Below, piece by piece: positions 28,510 to 36,613 of a stretch of DNA of 64,000 nucleotides. Below the pieces are notes generated by a model. That model saw nothing but the letters and a program-made list of their open reading frames with translations, was not told the origin of the DNA and ran no database searches. The position numbers and the translations under genes were made by a program. The stretch covers positions 1,054,001 to 1,118,000 of the forward strand of contig NC_009922.1 in the NCBI RefSeq assembly GCF_000018325.1, read 5' to 3'. Origin of the DNA: Alkaliphilus oremlandii OhILAs. Its GTDB lineage: Bacteria > Bacillota > Clostridia > Peptostreptococcales > Natronincolaceae. How positions within the stretch are numbered: the first letter of the stretch is position 1; every line of letters begins with the position of its first letter.

Positions 28510-29640
28510 ATGAATTTTACAGATGTATTAAAAAGCGCTGAATTGATCCTAGCTACAGGGGAAGTCCCCTTAATTGTTGGAGAAAGTGGTATTGGAAAAA
28601 CAGCTTTAGCTAAGGCGTTGGCCAAAAAGAATCAATGGTGTTTAATTGTGATCGATGGGAATCTCCTAAAGGAAGGTGAAATCGGTGGTCTTCCAACCAT
28701 AGATTCCTATGAGGGGATGGATCATAGGGGAAAAGGCGTAACGAAGAAAACCACCGTATATGCCGTTCATAATAAGTTGAGATCCATCGATGAAGAAATA
28801 GCCAAGGGGCATCCTGTTCTTTTATTCATCGATGAGCTAAACCGCTGTGAGCATGCGGTACAGCAGGAATTGATGAATTTAATCTTGAATAGAGAGATTA
28901 ATGGATACGAGCTTCATGAGGATGTAAAAATTCTAGCAGCAATGAATCCTTCCAGTAAATACGGCTCCGATTTTGATTATCAGGTTGTGGATATGGACTC
29001 GGCTCAGGAGAATCGGTTCGTCTGGCTATATATGGAGCCAGATTATAACCAATGGCTGGATTGGGCAATGGATGCAGGAATTGAACAAAAGGTTATTGAC
29101 TTTATCTCTACTTTTCCAGAATACCTGCATAAAATCAATGAAGAGGATATCCGGGCCACACCGAGAAGCTACGAAAGAATTTCCAAGGTGTATAAAATCT
29201 ATAAGGATCAAAAGGATCGTATTCCTCGCTCTGTATTTTTAAGCGTTATTAGAGGCAACGTAGGCAAGCTAATCGCAGAGGAGTTCCTTGGTTTTATTGA
29301 ATCCGATTACCGTCCGCTACTATCCTATGAGGATGTTTTTACAGGGGAGTTTCTTTCCGAATCCGTCATAGAAGTAATACAGCAGGAAAGCCATACGAGA
29401 TTGTATTTATCTGCGAAGAATATTTTAAAAACGTTGGAATGGAAGATCAAGAGTCAGCGTGAGGGTACGGTCTATGATGTGGAGCGATTGATTGAATTTC
29501 TAAAGGCATACCCTGTAGATTTAATGCTGGGTATCTTAAAGGATATTAAGAATACTTATACTGAAGTATATCGTATCGCTATGGAAAATGAAGCTTTTAT
29601 CGAATCCTATTTTCAAGTATACAGGTCCATAAGGGGATAA
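28510..29640 (+). CDS. MoxR-like AAA+ ATPase
   Basis: About 376 residues. Walker A GESGIGKTAL (near residue 25), Walker B VLLFIDELNR, sensor 1 AAMNPS and an arginine-rich stretch RATPRSYERISK are clear. MoxR-type ATPases act as chaperones that insert metals or remodel partner proteins, usually with a VWA protein encoded next door, as here. I use the ATG at 28510 because the AGGAG at 28496-28500 touches the first ATG (28501). The C-terminal 120 residues are helical and unassigned. Confidence 0.85.
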   Translation: MNFTDVLKSAELILATGEVPLIVGESGIGKTALAKALAKKNQWCLIVIDGNLLKEGEIGGLPTIDSYEGMDHRGKGVTKKTTVYAVHNKLRSIDEEIAKGHPVLLFIDELNRCEHAVQQELMNLILNREINGYELHEDVKILAAMNPSSKYGSDFDYQVVDMDSAQENRFVWLYMEPDYNQWLDWAMDAGIEQKVIDFISTFPEYLHKINEEDIRATPRSYERISKVYKIYKDQKDRIPRSVFLSVIRGNVGKLIAEEFLGFIESDYRPLLSYEDVFTGEFLSESVIEVIQQESHTRLYLSAKNILKTLEWKIKSQREGTVYDVERLIEFLKAYPVDLMLGILKDIKNTYTEVYRIAMENEAFIESYFQVYRSIRG

Positions 29641-29644
29641 GCTT

Positions 29645-31045
29645 ATGAAAACTTTTGATCAACAGGTGAAAGAACTTTATGAACAAGCCAATATCATTAT
29701 CCAAGGCTTTTTTGAGGCAGAGATGGATGAGGCCGATGTTCAGGTTCACATACCAGAAAATTTTAAGAAAGAATTTTTTAGTCTCGTAGATAAGGTGAAT
29801 CTAAGTTTGATGGAGGACAAGGATAATTTCTATGGGTATTTTCTGTTTCAGATGATGAAGGAAATCAGATTCGATATGAGTAGCCCAACAGGAGTGAATT
29901 TTAAAAATGCAAAGTATACGATTTATTTTAATCCCATCATCTTTCTAACCCTAAATATAAAGCAGATGGAAAGCACAATCAAGCATGAGGTCCTCCATAT
30001 ACTATCCAGGCATTTGATCCGGGCAAAGGATTTTAAATGCAGATATAGTACCATTGCCATCAATACAGCAATGGACATCGTCGTAAATCGATATTTGGAT
30101 TACCTACCGCCTTATGCAAGTACTTTGGAAAGAGTCAACAACCACTATAATTTACAGCTACAGCCCTATGAGCCCTTCGAATACTATGTGGAGAAATTGC
30201 AGGTTGCGATAGATTTATTGGATGAAAATGAGGATAGTCAAGAGGATGATCGTGATAAAGAGGAACAGGTAGAGCAGGATTTCATTCCGGAGAAAACCCA
30301 TGATATTTGGGAAGAATCTCAAAATATTGATGAAAAAACCATGCAGGAATTCACAGAGAATTTTATTAATAACGCTCAAAAAGGAAGCAATTCTGCCTAC
30401 TTAGATAGTATCATCGCTACATTTAAGAACAATAAAGGTGAATTGCCATGGCATATATATTTGAAACGATTAATGGGGTATGTGGAAAGCAACAAGAAAA
30501 AAACCATAACGAGAAGAAATCGAAGGCAACCAGAGCGATTGGACTTAAGAGGGGAACTGAGAGATCATAAAGCAAAGATCATCGTCGGTCTCGATATCAG
30601 TGGAAGCATCAGTGATGAGGAGTTTAAACAGGGGATTCGAGAAGTCTTGACCATCGTAAAAAACTATAAACATGAGATTACCATTGTAGAATGTGATGAT
30701 GAAATTAGACGGATATACCCTGTGAAATCCATAAAAGATATGAAGGATCGTCCCAACATCAGAGGTGGAACAAAGTTCACACCAGTTTTTGAATATGCCA
30801 ACAATAAGAAGGCCAATTTATTGATTTATTTTACTGACGGTAAAGGGGAAGAACGGCTTAAAGTAACGCCGAAGGGGTATAAAATCCTATGGGTTATTTC
30901 AGGGAATGGAGACGGGCTTTCCGTAAAAGAATCCTATGGTGTTGTAAAAAAGCTAAAGCATGTTGAAATAAAGCGGGATTCACTAGAATTGAAAGATGTT
31001 ATCATAGATGGATATTCCATGAACAATCAGGAGAGAATTCGATAA
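29645..31045 (+). CDS. VWA-like/HExxH protein (DUF2201 family)
   Basis: 466 residues. The N-terminal half contains HEVLHILSRH, a zinc-metallopeptidase-like HExxH motif, in the DUF2201 putative metallopeptidase domain. Residues 190-240 are very acidic and probably disordered. The C-terminal third is VWA-like, with the MIDAS motif DISGS near 315 and YFTDGKG near 395. The gene begins 4 bases after the MoxR-like gene. MoxR/VWA pairs usually act together on a third protein; here the 22-residue-repeat protein is a candidate. Confidence 0.85.
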   Translation: MKTFDQQVKELYEQANIIIQGFFEAEMDEADVQVHIPENFKKEFFSLVDKVNLSLMEDKDNFYGYFLFQMMKEIRFDMSSPTGVNFKNAKYTIYFNPIIFLTLNIKQMESTIKHEVLHILSRHLIRAKDFKCRYSTIAINTAMDIVVNRYLDYLPPYASTLERVNNHYNLQLQPYEPFEYYVEKLQVAIDLLDENEDSQEDDRDKEEQVEQDFIPEKTHDIWEESQNIDEKTMQEFTENFINNAQKGSNSAYLDSIIATFKNNKGELPWHIYLKRLMGYVESNKKKTITRRNRRQPERLDLRGELRDHKAKIIVGLDISGSISDEEFKQGIREVLTIVKNYKHEITIVECDDEIRRIYPVKSIKDMKDRPNIRGGTKFTPVFEYANNKKANLLIYFTDGKGEERLKVTPKGYKILWVISGNGDGLSVKESYGVVKKLKHVEIKRDSLELKDVIIDGYSMNNQERIR

Positions 31046-31063
31046 CAACACCATAGGATAATG

Positions 31064-31090
31064 AGCGAGGGACATTGGACCTCGTTTTTA
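31064..31090 (+). terminator. Terminator after the MoxR-VWA operon
   Basis: CGAGG (31066-31070) pairs with CCTCG (31080-31084) and is followed directly by TTTTT. The stem is short but the U-tract is clear. Confidence 0.6.
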
Positions 31091-31105
31091 TATTTGCAGC
31101 ATAAA

Positions 31106-31125
31106 TTGTTAAAAAAATTTAACAA
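31106..31125. promoter_or_regulatory. Rex-like inverted repeat
   Basis: TTGTTAA-N6-TTAACAA. The arms match the clostridial Rex half-sites exactly, but the spacer is 6 bases rather than the usual 4. It lies upstream of the hydrogenase promoter. Rex senses the NADH/NAD ratio and controls NAD-linked hydrogenases and fermentation genes in this group. Confidence 0.5.
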
Positions 31126-31128
31126 TTT

Positions 31129-31146
31129 TAGTTAAAAAAATAACGA
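31129..31146. promoter_or_regulatory. Rex-like site, first copy of an 18-base repeat
   Basis: TAGTTAAAAAAATAACGA has the exact 18-base frame of the Rex consensus TTGTTAA-N4-TTAACAA and matches 11 of its 14 fixed positions. The same 18 bases recur at 31328-31345. This copy ends 8 bases before the -35 element. Confidence 0.5.
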
Positions 31147-31154
31147 AGTTTTTA

Positions 31155-31182
31155 TTGACTAAAGTCATAGTTCTGGTAAAAT
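31155..31182 (+). promoter_or_regulatory. Candidate sigma-A promoter for the hydrogenase operon
   Basis: TTGACT at 31155-31160, a 16-base spacer and TAAAAT at 31177-31182. It lies between the two copies of the Rex-like repeat. Confidence 0.55.
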
Positions 31183-31197
31183 TATTTTATACAATAA

Positions 31198-31365
31198 ATG
31201 GGTGAGCATAAAAACCACGAAATAACTTTTAAAGATCTAAGTGTTTTGAATGTAGATCAAGTTTTGGTGCCTAAAATTAAAAAAAGAATATTGAAGGAGT
31301 GGAGATTAAAGAAAACTGCAACCAGAATAGTTAAAAAAATAACGATTTCGAATAAAAATATTTAG
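31198..31365 (+). CDS. Possible 55-residue leader or small protein before the hydrogenase
   Basis: An open frame from the ATG at 31198 to the TAG at 31363-31365 encodes a basic 55-residue protein starting MGEHKNHEITF and ending ISNKNI. Its stop codon is part of the TTTAGGAGGG binding site of the next gene, which would allow coupled translation. There is no ribosome binding site before its ATG, and it begins only about 10 bases after the predicted transcription start. I do not recognise it; it may be a chance frame. Confidence 0.3.
   Translation: MGEHKNHEITFKDLSVLNVDQVLVPKIKKRILKEWRLKKTATRIVKKITISNKNI
31328..31345. promoter_or_regulatory. Rex-like site, second copy of the 18-base repeat
   Basis: Identical to 31129-31146. 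It lies 30 bases before the first hydrogenase gene, downstream of the promoter, where a bound repressor would act as a roadblock. Confidence 0.45.
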
Positions 31366-31375
31366 GAGGGTATAT

Positions 31376-31852
31376 ATGCTGACTGTGGACATGAAAGACA
31401 GAATCGATCAGATTTTAATGAAGTATGGAAATAATCCGTCTTCAATCATTACCATGCTACAAGAAATACAGGGGGTGTACAGATATTTGCCAGAGGAAGC
31501 CTTAGATTATGTAGCTGCTTCCATGGATATGAGTGCATCCAGAATATTTGGTATCGCAACGTTTTATGAGAACTTTTCATTAAAACCGAAAGGAAAATTT
31601 ATTATTAAAATTTGCGATGGAACTGCCTGCCATGTTAGAAAATCCATACCGATCCTAAATACATTGTATAAAGAGTTGTCATTGAATAGTGAAATGCACA
31701 CCACGGAGGATTTAATGTTTACTGTTGAAACAGTATCCTGCCTTGGGGCTTGCGGTCTTGCGCCAGTAATTACGGTGAATGATAAGGTTTATGGAAAAAT
31801 GACGCCAGAATCCACCGTTGAACTTTTAAATACATTAAGGGAGGAAGCTTAG
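31376..31852 (+). CDS. hndA: NAD-linked [FeFe] hydrogenase, NuoE-like subunit (HydC/HndA)
   Basis: 158 residues of the thioredoxin-like [2Fe-2S] family (NuoE, 24 kDa). Cluster ligands are in CDGTACH and CLGACGLAP (C-x4-C ... C-x3-C). It passes electrons within the soluble hydrogenase between the flavin subunit and the H-cluster subunit. AGGAGGG precedes the ATG. First gene of a three-gene hydrogenase operon with no spacing to the next. Confidence 0.9.
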   Translation: MLTVDMKDRIDQILMKYGNNPSSIITMLQEIQGVYRYLPEEALDYVAASMDMSASRIFGIATFYENFSLKPKGKFIIKICDGTACHVRKSIPILNTLYKELSLNSEMHTTEDLMFTVETVSCLGACGLAPVITVNDKVYGKMTPESTVELLNTLREEA

Positions 31853-33724
31853 ATGAGGATCAATAGTATTGAAGAACTAATAAATACTTCTAAAATATTT
31901 AAGAATTCCCTAGAACAGCAGCAAAAGCAAGTATTGGTCTGTGGTGGAACCGGCTGTGTAGCAGGAGGCGCTCTAGAAGTTTATGATGAGATAAAAAGAT
32001 TGATAGAAGAGAGAGGGTTGCTGGCACAAGTAGAGCTCTATGAGGAAGAGAGAGGCATTGGCGTTAAGAAAAGTGGATGTCATGGATTTTGTGAAGCAGG
32101 CCCATTGGTACGAATTGAGCCAGATCAATTTTTATATTTAAAAGTAAAGCGTGAAGACTGTAAGGAGATTGTAGAGACGACTTTGATCGATGGAAAGCCA
32201 GTGGAAAGGTTGATGTATCATACATCGGATAAGGTTTATCACGTACAGGAGGAAATTCCTTTTTATAAAAGTCAAACAAGGCTTGTTTTAGAGCATTGCG
32301 GTCATATCGATTCGGAATCCATTCAGGAATATATTGCATACGGTGGATATCAAGCATTGGCTAAAGCAATGGATACCATGACACCTTCAGAGGTTTGTAA
32401 AGAAATCTCCGATGCAGGTCTTCGAGGTAGGGGTGGCGGTGGATATCCTACAGGAAAGAAATGGTCCCAAGTTCTGTCTTATGCCAGTGATATGAAATAC
32501 GTAATATGCAACGGTGATGAGGGAGACCCTGGTGCATTTATGGATCGTTCCCTTATGGAGGGGGACCCACATAATATCATTGAAGGGATGGCCATTGCAG
32601 CCTACGGTACTGGTGCTTCTGAAGGGTATATTTACGTTCGGGCGGAATATCCATTGGCGGTGGCAAGGCTTAATAAAGCCATAGAGCAAGCCAGAGAAAT
32701 TGGTTTATTAGGAAAGAACATCCTAGGCACAGGCTTAAATTTCGATGTCCATGTGAACCAAGGTGCTGGCGCATTCGTATGTGGGGAAGGAAGTGCACTC
32801 ATCGCTTCTATTGAAGGTGAACGGGGAATGCCGAGGGTAAAGGCGAAGAGAACAGTAGAAGAAGGTTTATGGAAAAAGCCTACGGTTCTGAACAATGTTG
32901 AAACCTTTGCGAATGTTCGCCATATCATTATGAATGGTGCTGCTTGGTATCAATCCTATGGAACGAAGGGTAGCGCTGGTACAAAAGCATTTGCATTAAC
33001 AGGGAACGTAAATAATACGGGGTTGATTGAAGTCCCAATGGGCACAACACTGAGAAAAATAATATTTGAAATCGGTGGAGGGATTCGTGGAAATAAGAAG
33101 TTCAAGGCAGTCCAAATCGGAGGACCATCGGGGGGATGTTTGACAGAGGAGCATTTAGATATGGCATTGGATTTTGATTCCCTAATCGATGCAGGTGCAA
33201 TGATCGGTTCCGGCGGGATGGTAATCATGGATGAGGATACCTGTATGGTAGAGGTAGCAAAATTCTTTATGAACTTTACACAAAACGAATCCTGTGGAAA
33301 ATGTGTTCCTTGTAGAGAAGGGACAAAGATCATGTTGAATATCTTAGAAAAGATTGTGTCTGGCAAAGGAAGCATGGAGGATTTGAATCTACTGGAGGAA
33401 CTATCGGATACCATTACCAATACGGCTCTTTGTGGCTTAGGTAAAACCGCAGCAAATCCTGTGGTTAGCTCTTTAAAATATTTTAGGGATGAATATTTAG
33501 CTCATGTAGTCGAGAAAAGATGCCCAACGAGAACATGCCAAGGGTTAAAGGTCATAGAGATTACATCGGAGCTCTGTAAAGGATGTAGCAAGTGTTCTAG
33601 AATTTGTCCTGTAGGTGCAATTGATGGGAAGATCAAAGAACCTTATATAATCAATCAAGAAAAATGTATAAAATGTGGCGCGTGTATAGAATCCTGTGCA
33701 TTTGCAGCGATAAAGGAGGCTTAA
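31853..33724 (+). CDS. hndC: NAD-linked [FeFe] hydrogenase, NuoF-like flavin subunit (HydB/HndC)
   Basis: 623 residues. N-terminal thioredoxin-like [2Fe-2S] domain (CGGTGCVAGG, then CHGFCEAGP), then the NADH/FMN domain with GRGGGGYPTGKKW and the GDEGDPGAFMDR loop, the NuoF [4Fe-4S] site SCGKCVPCREGT, and two C-terminal ferredoxin clusters (CKGCSKCSRICPVG, CIKCGACIESC). It exchanges electrons with NAD(H) and perhaps ferredoxin; the extra clusters are those of electron-bifurcating hydrogenases. Its ATG directly follows the preceding stop; GGGAGG lies inside that gene. Confidence 0.93.
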   Translation: MRINSIEELINTSKIFKNSLEQQQKQVLVCGGTGCVAGGALEVYDEIKRLIEERGLLAQVELYEEERGIGVKKSGCHGFCEAGPLVRIEPDQFLYLKVKREDCKEIVETTLIDGKPVERLMYHTSDKVYHVQEEIPFYKSQTRLVLEHCGHIDSESIQEYIAYGGYQALAKAMDTMTPSEVCKEISDAGLRGRGGGGYPTGKKWSQVLSYASDMKYVICNGDEGDPGAFMDRSLMEGDPHNIIEGMAIAAYGTGASEGYIYVRAEYPLAVARLNKAIEQAREIGLLGKNILGTGLNFDVHVNQGAGAFVCGEGSALIASIEGERGMPRVKAKRTVEEGLWKKPTVLNNVETFANVRHIIMNGAAWYQSYGTKGSAGTKAFALTGNVNNTGLIEVPMGTTLRKIIFEIGGGIRGNKKFKAVQIGGPSGGCLTEEHLDMALDFDSLIDAGAMIGSGGMVIMDEDTCMVEVAKFFMNFTQNESCGKCVPCREGTKIMLNILEKIVSGKGSMEDLNLLEELSDTITNTALCGLGKTAANPVVSSLKYFRDEYLAHVVEKRCPTRTCQGLKVIEITSELCKGCSKCSRICPVGAIDGKIKEPYIINQEKCIKCGACIESCAFAAIKEA

Positions 33725-33727
33725 GCT

Positions 33728-35431
33728 ATGAAAGGTGCAATGATCGTTGATGGTAGAAAAGTTGAATTTGATCGAGAGAAAAATGTGTTAGAAGTCGTAA
33801 GGAAAGCAGGAATCAATCTGCCGACCTTTTGTTACCATTCAGAGCTTAGTATTTATGGCGCTTGCAGAATGTGTATTGTAGAAGATGAAAGGGGCAACAC
33901 CTTTGCTTCCTGCTCCCAATTGCCCAGCGATGGTATGAAAATATTTACCAATACGCCGAAAATCAGAAAATATAGAAAGACCATATTGGAAATGATCCTA
34001 GCAAACCATGAAAGAGATTGTACGGCATGCGATAGAACGGGAATATGTGAGCTTCAAGATTTAGCTATTCGATTCGGTATTAAAGATATTCGGTTTGATG
34101 AAACTCGAAAGCATCTACCAATTGACAAAAGTAGTTTAAGTATCGTCAGAAATCCTAATAAATGTATTTTATGTGGAGACTGTGTGAGGGTATGCGAGGA
34201 AATGCAGGGAGTGGGTGCACTGAGCTTTGCATACAGAGGGTCCAGTATGACCGTCACTCCAGCTTTCAATAGAGATATAGCGGAAGTCAACTGTGTGAAC
34301 TGCGGACAGTGTAGAAACGTCTGTCCAACGGGAGCAATCATTATAAAGAATGAAAACGATCGCGTATGGGAAGTTGTCAATGATCGCTCCAAAAGAGTCA
34401 TTGCCCAAGTAGCGCCAGCGGTTAGAGTGGCTCTAGGAGAAGAGTTCGGATTAGAGCCAGGAGAAGTGACCATAGGAAAGATTGTGGCTGCATTAAAAGC
34501 CATCGGCATTGATGAGGTCTATGATACGGCATTTGCCGCAGACATGACTGTAATCGAAGAGAGTAAAGAGTTTATGGAAAGATTATCTTTAGGAGAGGAT
34601 TTACCACTATTTACCTCCTGCTGTCCTGGCTGGGTAAAGTTTGCAGAGAATAAATTTCCAGATATGATGGATCACGTTTCCAGCTGTAAGTCCCCTCAAC
34701 AGATGTTTGGTGCAGTTCTAAAAGAATATTATAAAAATGAGAAAAACAATGCAGAAGGAAAAGAGACGGTGGTTATTTCTGTAATGCCATGTACTGCTAA
34801 AAAAGCGGAGGCTGCTCGGGAAGAGTTTGAACAGGAGGGTATAAGGGATGTAGACTTTGTCATTACAACTCAGGAGCTGGCGCTTTTGATTAAAGAAGCA
34901 GGCATCATATTCCATCAACTAGAGGAAGAGTCCTTCGACATGCCTTTTGGCTTGGCAAGTGGATCTGGTATCATATTCGGTGCTACAGGTGGCGTTACGG
35001 AAGCGGTAGTAACCAGACTATTGAAGGATAAGCCCGATCATTCTACTAAGGATATTCTATTTAAAGAGGTAAGAGGCTTGGAGAATCTAAAGGAAGCGGT
35101 ATTCAATGTGGATGGAAAGGAAGTCAAAGTTGCTATCGTACACGGACTAAAGAATACGGATGAGTTGATAAAGCAGATTAAAGCAGGGGAAAGATACTAC
35201 GATTTTATAGAGGTAATGGCCTGCCCAGGAGGCTGTGTAGCCGGTGGCGGCCAGCCGATTCCTGTGAATGCAGAAATGAGAAGAGAGAGAGCCAAAGGAC
35301 TTTATAAATTAGATAGAACCTCTCATATTAAAAGTTCAGATAAGAATCCAATTGTGGCTTCTCTATTTGAGGGAATCCTGAAGGACAATCACGATTTGCT
35401 GCATGTGCATAAAAAACAAGGTAATATTTAA
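33728..35431 (+). CDS. hydA: [FeFe] hydrogenase catalytic subunit (HydA/HndD)
   Basis: 567 residues. Domains in order: plant-type [2Fe-2S] (FCYHSELSIYGACRMC), His/Cys3 [4Fe-4S] (HERDCTACDRTGICELQ), two ferredoxin clusters (CILCGDCVRVC, CVNCGQCRNVCP), then the H-cluster domain with signatures TSCCPGW, MPCTAKKAEA and MACPGGCVAGGGQP. The small C-terminal SSU domain is present. It is shorter than Thermotoga HydA, lacking a C-terminal [2Fe-2S] extension. Together with the two preceding genes it forms a trimeric NAD-linked hydrogenase; hydE, hydG and hydF follow for maturation. Confidence 0.96.
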   Translation: MKGAMIVDGRKVEFDREKNVLEVVRKAGINLPTFCYHSELSIYGACRMCIVEDERGNTFASCSQLPSDGMKIFTNTPKIRKYRKTILEMILANHERDCTACDRTGICELQDLAIRFGIKDIRFDETRKHLPIDKSSLSIVRNPNKCILCGDCVRVCEEMQGVGALSFAYRGSSMTVTPAFNRDIAEVNCVNCGQCRNVCPTGAIIIKNENDRVWEVVNDRSKRVIAQVAPAVRVALGEEFGLEPGEVTIGKIVAALKAIGIDEVYDTAFAADMTVIEESKEFMERLSLGEDLPLFTSCCPGWVKFAENKFPDMMDHVSSCKSPQQMFGAVLKEYYKNEKNNAEGKETVVISVMPCTAKKAEAAREEFEQEGIRDVDFVITTQELALLIKEAGIIFHQLEEESFDMPFGLASGSGIIFGATGGVTEAVVTRLLKDKPDHSTKDILFKEVRGLENLKEAVFNVDGKEVKVAIVHGLKNTDELIKQIKAGERYYDFIEVMACPGGCVAGGGQPIPVNAEMRRERAKGLYKLDRTSHIKSSDKNPIVASLFEGILKDNHDLLHVHKKQGNI

Positions 35432-35480
35432 AAGTAAAATTTGTTTCTGTATACGCATAAACCTTATGCTGTACTTAAAA

Positions 35481-35528
35481 TAAAGTGAAATGGTTCTTTT
35501 GTATTATGAAAAGAACCATTTTACTTTA
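35481..35528 (+). terminator. Terminator after the hydrogenase operon
   Basis: AAAGTGAAATGGTTCTTTT pairs with AAAAGAACCATTTTACTTT around GTATTATG. Long AT-rich arms, with one G-T wobble. The maturation genes therefore probably have a separate or read-through transcript. Confidence 0.8.
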
Positions 35529-35557
35529 TAAAACAGTGGAACGGAGGTCTTTAATCA

Positions 35558-36613
35558 TTGCAAATAGTAAACCTAATCGATAAGCTATATAAAAATAATG
35601 ATTTAGATTACGGGGAAATCCTTTTTATATTAACCCATATGGAGAAAGAAGAAAAAAACTATTTAATCCAAAAATCCAATGAAACAAGAATGAAAGTATA
35701 CGGAAATAAAGTTTATATGAGAGGCCTCATAGAATTTACAAATTATTGTAAAATAGACTGTAAGTATTGCGGAATCAATGGAAGAAATAAAAACGTAGAA
35801 CGTTATCGATTATCCTTGGAGGATATTCTTAAGTGTTGTGATATCGGATATAAATTAGGCTATAGAACCTTTGTACTGCAAGGAGGAGAAGATCCTTACA
35901 ATTCAGATGATCGGATTGTGAATATGGTAACTGAAATAAAAAATAGATATCCAGATACGGCAATCACCCTTTCCATCGGAGAGAAATCTTATGAATCCTA
36001 TGAAAAATATTATAAGGCAGGAGCAGACAGATATCTTCTTAGGCACGAAACAGCCAGCAGAGAATTATTTGAAAGAATCCATATTCATTCTGATTACGAC
36101 AATCGATTAAAATGCCTTTGGGATCTAAAGAAGATAGGGTATCAGGTAGGCACTGGATTTATGGTTGGAATACCAACGCAAACGAAAGAAGATTTAGTAA
36201 AGGATTTACTGCTACTAAAAAAATTGGCGCCAGAAATGGTAGGGATTGGACCCTTTATTCCCCACAAGGATACGGTTTATAGAAATGAAACAGGTGGAAG
36301 CCTAGAAGATACCATTACCATGATTGCTTTAACTAGATTATTTTTACCCAATGCCCTATTACCTGCAACAACAGCGTTGGGCAGTATACAGCCCTTTGGG
36401 CGAGAGCAAGGGATAAAGGCGGGGGCTAATGTAGTGATGCCGAATCTATCGCCAACATCTGTAAGAGAAAAATATTCTTTATACAACGGCAAAATTTGTA
36501 CCGGAGATGAAGCAGCAGAATGTAGAAGCTGTATAGAGAATCGAATTGCTTCAGCAGGTTTTACAATGGATATGTCTAGAGGAGATCACATACAGTGGAG
36601 GTCAAAAATATGA
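35558..36613 (+). CDS. hydE: [FeFe] hydrogenase maturase HydE (radical SAM)
   Basis: 351 residues, TTG start after ACGGAGGTC. The radical SAM cluster motif is CKIDCKYCGI (CX3CX2C), in the biotin-synthase-like branch. HydE acts on the HydG-made iron complex during assembly of the azadithiolate-bridged diiron site. The surrounding genes, hydrogenase upstream and hydG/hydF downstream, confirm the assignment. Its stop overlaps the hydG start (ATGA). Confidence 0.93.
   Translation: MQIVNLIDKLYKNNDLDYGEILFILTHMEKEEKNYLIQKSNETRMKVYGNKVYMRGLIEFTNYCKIDCKYCGINGRNKNVERYRLSLEDILKCCDIGYKLGYRTFVLQGGEDPYNSDDRIVNMVTEIKNRYPDTAITLSIGEKSYESYEKYYKAGADRYLLRHETASRELFERIHIHSDYDNRLKCLWDLKKIGYQVGTGFMVGIPTQTKEDLVKDLLLLKKLAPEMVGIGPFIPHKDTVYRNETGGSLEDTITMIALTRLFLPNALLPATTALGSIQPFGREQGIKAGANVVMPNLSPTSVREKYSLYNGKICTGDEAAECRSCIENRIASAGFTMDMSRGDHIQWRSKI

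Noticed and set aside
31046..31375. Sigma-54 promoter for the hydrogenase operon
   Set aside because: rpoN is present in the window, but no GG-N10-GC element in the right -24/-12 form was found here.
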